A model generated the notes under the pieces. That model was not told the origin of the DNA, made no database searches, and worked only from the letters and a program-made list of their open reading frames with translations. From assembly GCA_934098435.1 (NCBI GenBank), contig CAKOOV010000010.1, forward strand, positions 1 through 43,436: DNA of 43,436 bases, read 5' to 3'. Both the position numbers and the translations under genes were made by a program. This DNA is from an uncultured Bacilli bacterium (GTDB lineage Bacteria; Bacillota_I; Bacilli_A; RF39; UBA660). This document shows, in pieces, positions 42,335 through 43,436 of the stretch (positions are counted from its first letter, which is position 1; every line of letters starts with the position of its first letter).

Positions 42335-42706
42335 ATGAAAAAAAATTATTTTGAAGTTAATCTATGTAATGATGAATTAAAAGAATTCAGAGTTATATGT
42401 AATTATACACCTTTAATAGGAATAAGAGAAAAGGTAACAGGAAAAACTATAAATGTAAAATGCCCACATGAAGCATGCATTACAAATTATGGTTTAACTT
42501 GTGAAAAAGAATGCAAAATAGTAAGTGAAGAAGATGACAAAGACTATTTAAAACTATTTAATGATGAAAACAATAAAAAAGCATATAAAGAATATTTAAA
42601 AAAAGTAGAAGAAGCATCATTTGCAAGATTTGATAATGCCTACAACGATTTTAAAAGAAGTCAAAAAGAACATTCAAAACGTTTAATCAGAAGTTTAATA
42701 AAATAA
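42335..42706 (+). CDS. unknown Cys-rich 123-residue protein
   Basis: I do not recognise this protein. The first 60 residues hold six Cys (C11, C22, C43, C48, C56, C60) with spacings such as CPHEAC and CEKEC that could bind a metal. The second half is charged and helical (KKAYKEYLKKVEEASFARFD, then QKEHSKRLIRSLIK). There is no signal peptide. It has a perfect promoter and a good AGGAG ribosome binding site, so it is probably well expressed. Confidence 0.65.
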   Translation: MKKNYFEVNLCNDELKEFRVICNYTPLIGIREKVTGKTINVKCPHEACITNYGLTCEKECKIVSEEDDKDYLKLFNDENNKKAYKEYLKKVEEASFARFDNAYNDFKRSQKEHSKRLIRSLIK

Positions 42707-42759
42707 CAAATAGATAGAATAAAATATTAATAAAAGCATAATTTTTACTAGGTGATAAT

Positions 42760-43170
42760 ATGAAAAAAATATTAATATTTATATTCTGTCTTTTTTTGTG
42801 TCCAATAATAAAAGCTGAAGAAATAGAAGATTTAGCACCAAATGCTAAAAGTGCCATAATGATTGAAGCTTCTACTGGAGAAATACTATTTCAAAAAAAT
42901 GCTTATGCAAAATTGCCACCAGCATCAATGACAAAAATGATGAGTATGCTCTTAATAATGGAAGAAATAAATAATGGAAATTTAAAATGGGATGAAGAAA
43001 TAACTGCTTCTGAAAAAGCATCATCAATGGGGGGAAGTCAAATATTTCTAAAAGCTGGTGAAAAAATGTCCGTTACCGACATGTTAAAAGGAATAGCTAT
43101 TGCTTCAGGAAACGATGTGGTAGTGACAAAAAAGCAGTCGCAAGTTATAGGCGAAGAAATAACAATATAA
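42760..43170 (+). pseudogene. dacF: D-alanyl-D-alanine carboxypeptidase (DacF type), interrupted
   Basis: DacF-type enzymes trim pentapeptides of peptidoglycan. The signal peptide (residues 1-19, ending KAEE) and the first two penicillin-binding motifs are present: SMTK with S56 and K59, and SGN at 116-118. The normal continuation (SGND followed by ACVALAE-like sequence) is lost after D119 and replaced by 17 unrelated residues and a stop. The third motif KTG and the C-terminal domain, about 250 residues, are absent. The break coincides with the start of foreign DNA, so the gene was probably split by an integrating element. Confidence 0.8.
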
Positions 43171-43172
43171 CT

Positions 43173-43197
43173 ACTTTAAAGCCCTATGTTTTAAAGT
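43173..43197 (+). repeat. inverted repeat near the element end
   Basis: ACTTTAAA (43173-43180) and TTTAAAGT (43190-43197) form a perfect eight-base inverted repeat just inside the foreign DNA. It may be a recombinase arm site or a simple hairpin. Confidence 0.4.
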
Positions 43198-43218
43198 ATT
43201 ATTATAAATTATATATGT

Positions 43219-43241
43219 AAGCCAAATGATTGGCTTTTTTA
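43219..43241 (+). terminator. terminator before the mobile-element gene
   Basis: AAGCCA (43219-43224) pairs with TGGCTT (43231-43236) and runs into TTTT. It sits just before the ribosome binding site of the next gene, shielding it from host transcription. Confidence 0.7.
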
Positions 43242-43257
43242 TTTGGGAGGTGTTACA

Positions 43258-43436
43258 ATGTCAGTTTTTAAAATAGAAAAAAATAATAATTATACTGTTA
43301 TGAGTAACTACCATTTGAGAGATCATGATTTAAGTTATAAAGCAAAAGGATTATTATCCTTTATGCTATCATTACCAGAAGATTGGGATTATTCTCTTGC
43401 AGGATTATGTTCAATTAGCAAAGAGAGTAGAGATGG
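43258..43436 (+). CDS. mobile-element replication initiator-like HTH protein (partial)
   Basis: The reading frame runs off the window after 59 codons. It starts MSVFKIEKNNNYTVMSNYHL, then LSYKAKGLLSFMLSLPEDWD and CSISKESRDG. Proteins of this kind (helix-turn-helix, replisome-organizer type, near DnaD) open mobile elements of the Tn1549-like conjugative family and some phages, where they start with YTVMSNxHLRDxxLSxKAKGLLSxMLSLPxDWDY. GGGAGGTG is a strong ribosome binding site. Its place just after the broken dacF marks the left end of an integrated element. Confidence 0.85.
   Translation, partial: MSVFKIEKNNNYTVMSNYHLRDHDLSYKAKGLLSFMLSLPEDWDYSLAGLCSISKESRD

Noticed and set aside
43105..43170. 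A simple frameshift as the cause of the short dacF
   Set aside because: Neither of the other two frames after 43116 continues the carboxypeptidase sequence, so the homology itself ends there and does not shift frame.

Overview
This is a chromosomal segment from a very AT-rich, walled, low-GC Gram-positive-type bacterium. It reads best as a Bacillota member near the Erysipelotrichia/RF39-like gut Bacilli; that placement is inference from gene content and base composition. The standard code is used: TGG encodes Trp and TGA acts as a stop. Peptidoglycan and division genes (uppP, a DacF-type carboxypeptidase, ftsW, ftsA, ftsZ) exclude a wall-less mollicute. Several promoters match the sigma-A consensus with exact 17-base spacers, and most genes have strong AGGAGG-like ribosome binding sites.

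Layout. 1-2.1 kb: ApbE-type flavin transferase, rplS and lepB. 2.2-8.0 kb: a loose group of metallophosphoesterase (minus strand), tag with an overlapping DUF1848 gene, a frameshifted mini-gene, a YbaK/ProX-type deacylase, an EcsC-like protein with a dockerin-type calcium loop, a WYL regulator and a SIS-domain protein behind a hairpin-masked ribosome binding site. 8.1-9.65 kb: a graveyard of mobile-element genes (DinD fragment, fragment of the start of rbgA, RhuM with an internal deletion) plus one intact unknown gene, ending at the real rbgA. 9.7-13.15 kb: rbgA, a small multidrug export family protein (minus strand), a CDP-alcohol phosphatidyltransferase and serS. 13.1-14.08 kb: a second accessory cassette bounded by a 103-base duplication of the end of serS. 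14.07-18.75 kb: zinc-ribbon membrane protein, unknown membrane-anchored protein, deoD and two M16 peptidase homologues. 18.86-24.13 kb: ftsW, ftsA, ftsZ, lgt and trxB. 24.19-29.24 kb: LemA, DUF2207, a YgjP-like metallopeptidase and recG. 29.3-33.7 kb: a decayed structured element on the minus strand, a TtcA-like protein, a GtrA-like protein and a P-type ATPase. 33.75-39.9 kb: two small unknowns, the tRNA wobble-uridine modification trio (trmR, trhP1, trhP2), greA, tig, uppP and a tRNA-Thr-like gene. 40-42.7 kb: secreted or anchored nuclease, unknown membrane protein, def (minus), YjcZ-like peptide (minus) and a Cys-rich unknown. 42.76-43.44 kb: a dacF-type gene cut off after its SGN motif, followed by the start of a mobile-element replication protein.

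Much of the window is translation, tRNA maturation, protein export and maturation, and division. The most unusual parts are the two cassettes bounded by duplicated edges of essential genes (rbgA and serS), the interrupted dacF at the right end, the hairpin over the SIS-gene ribosome binding site, and the structured minus-strand remnant near 29.4 kb. No CRISPR array, rRNA or complete insertion sequence was seen. I found no clearly complete new defence system.
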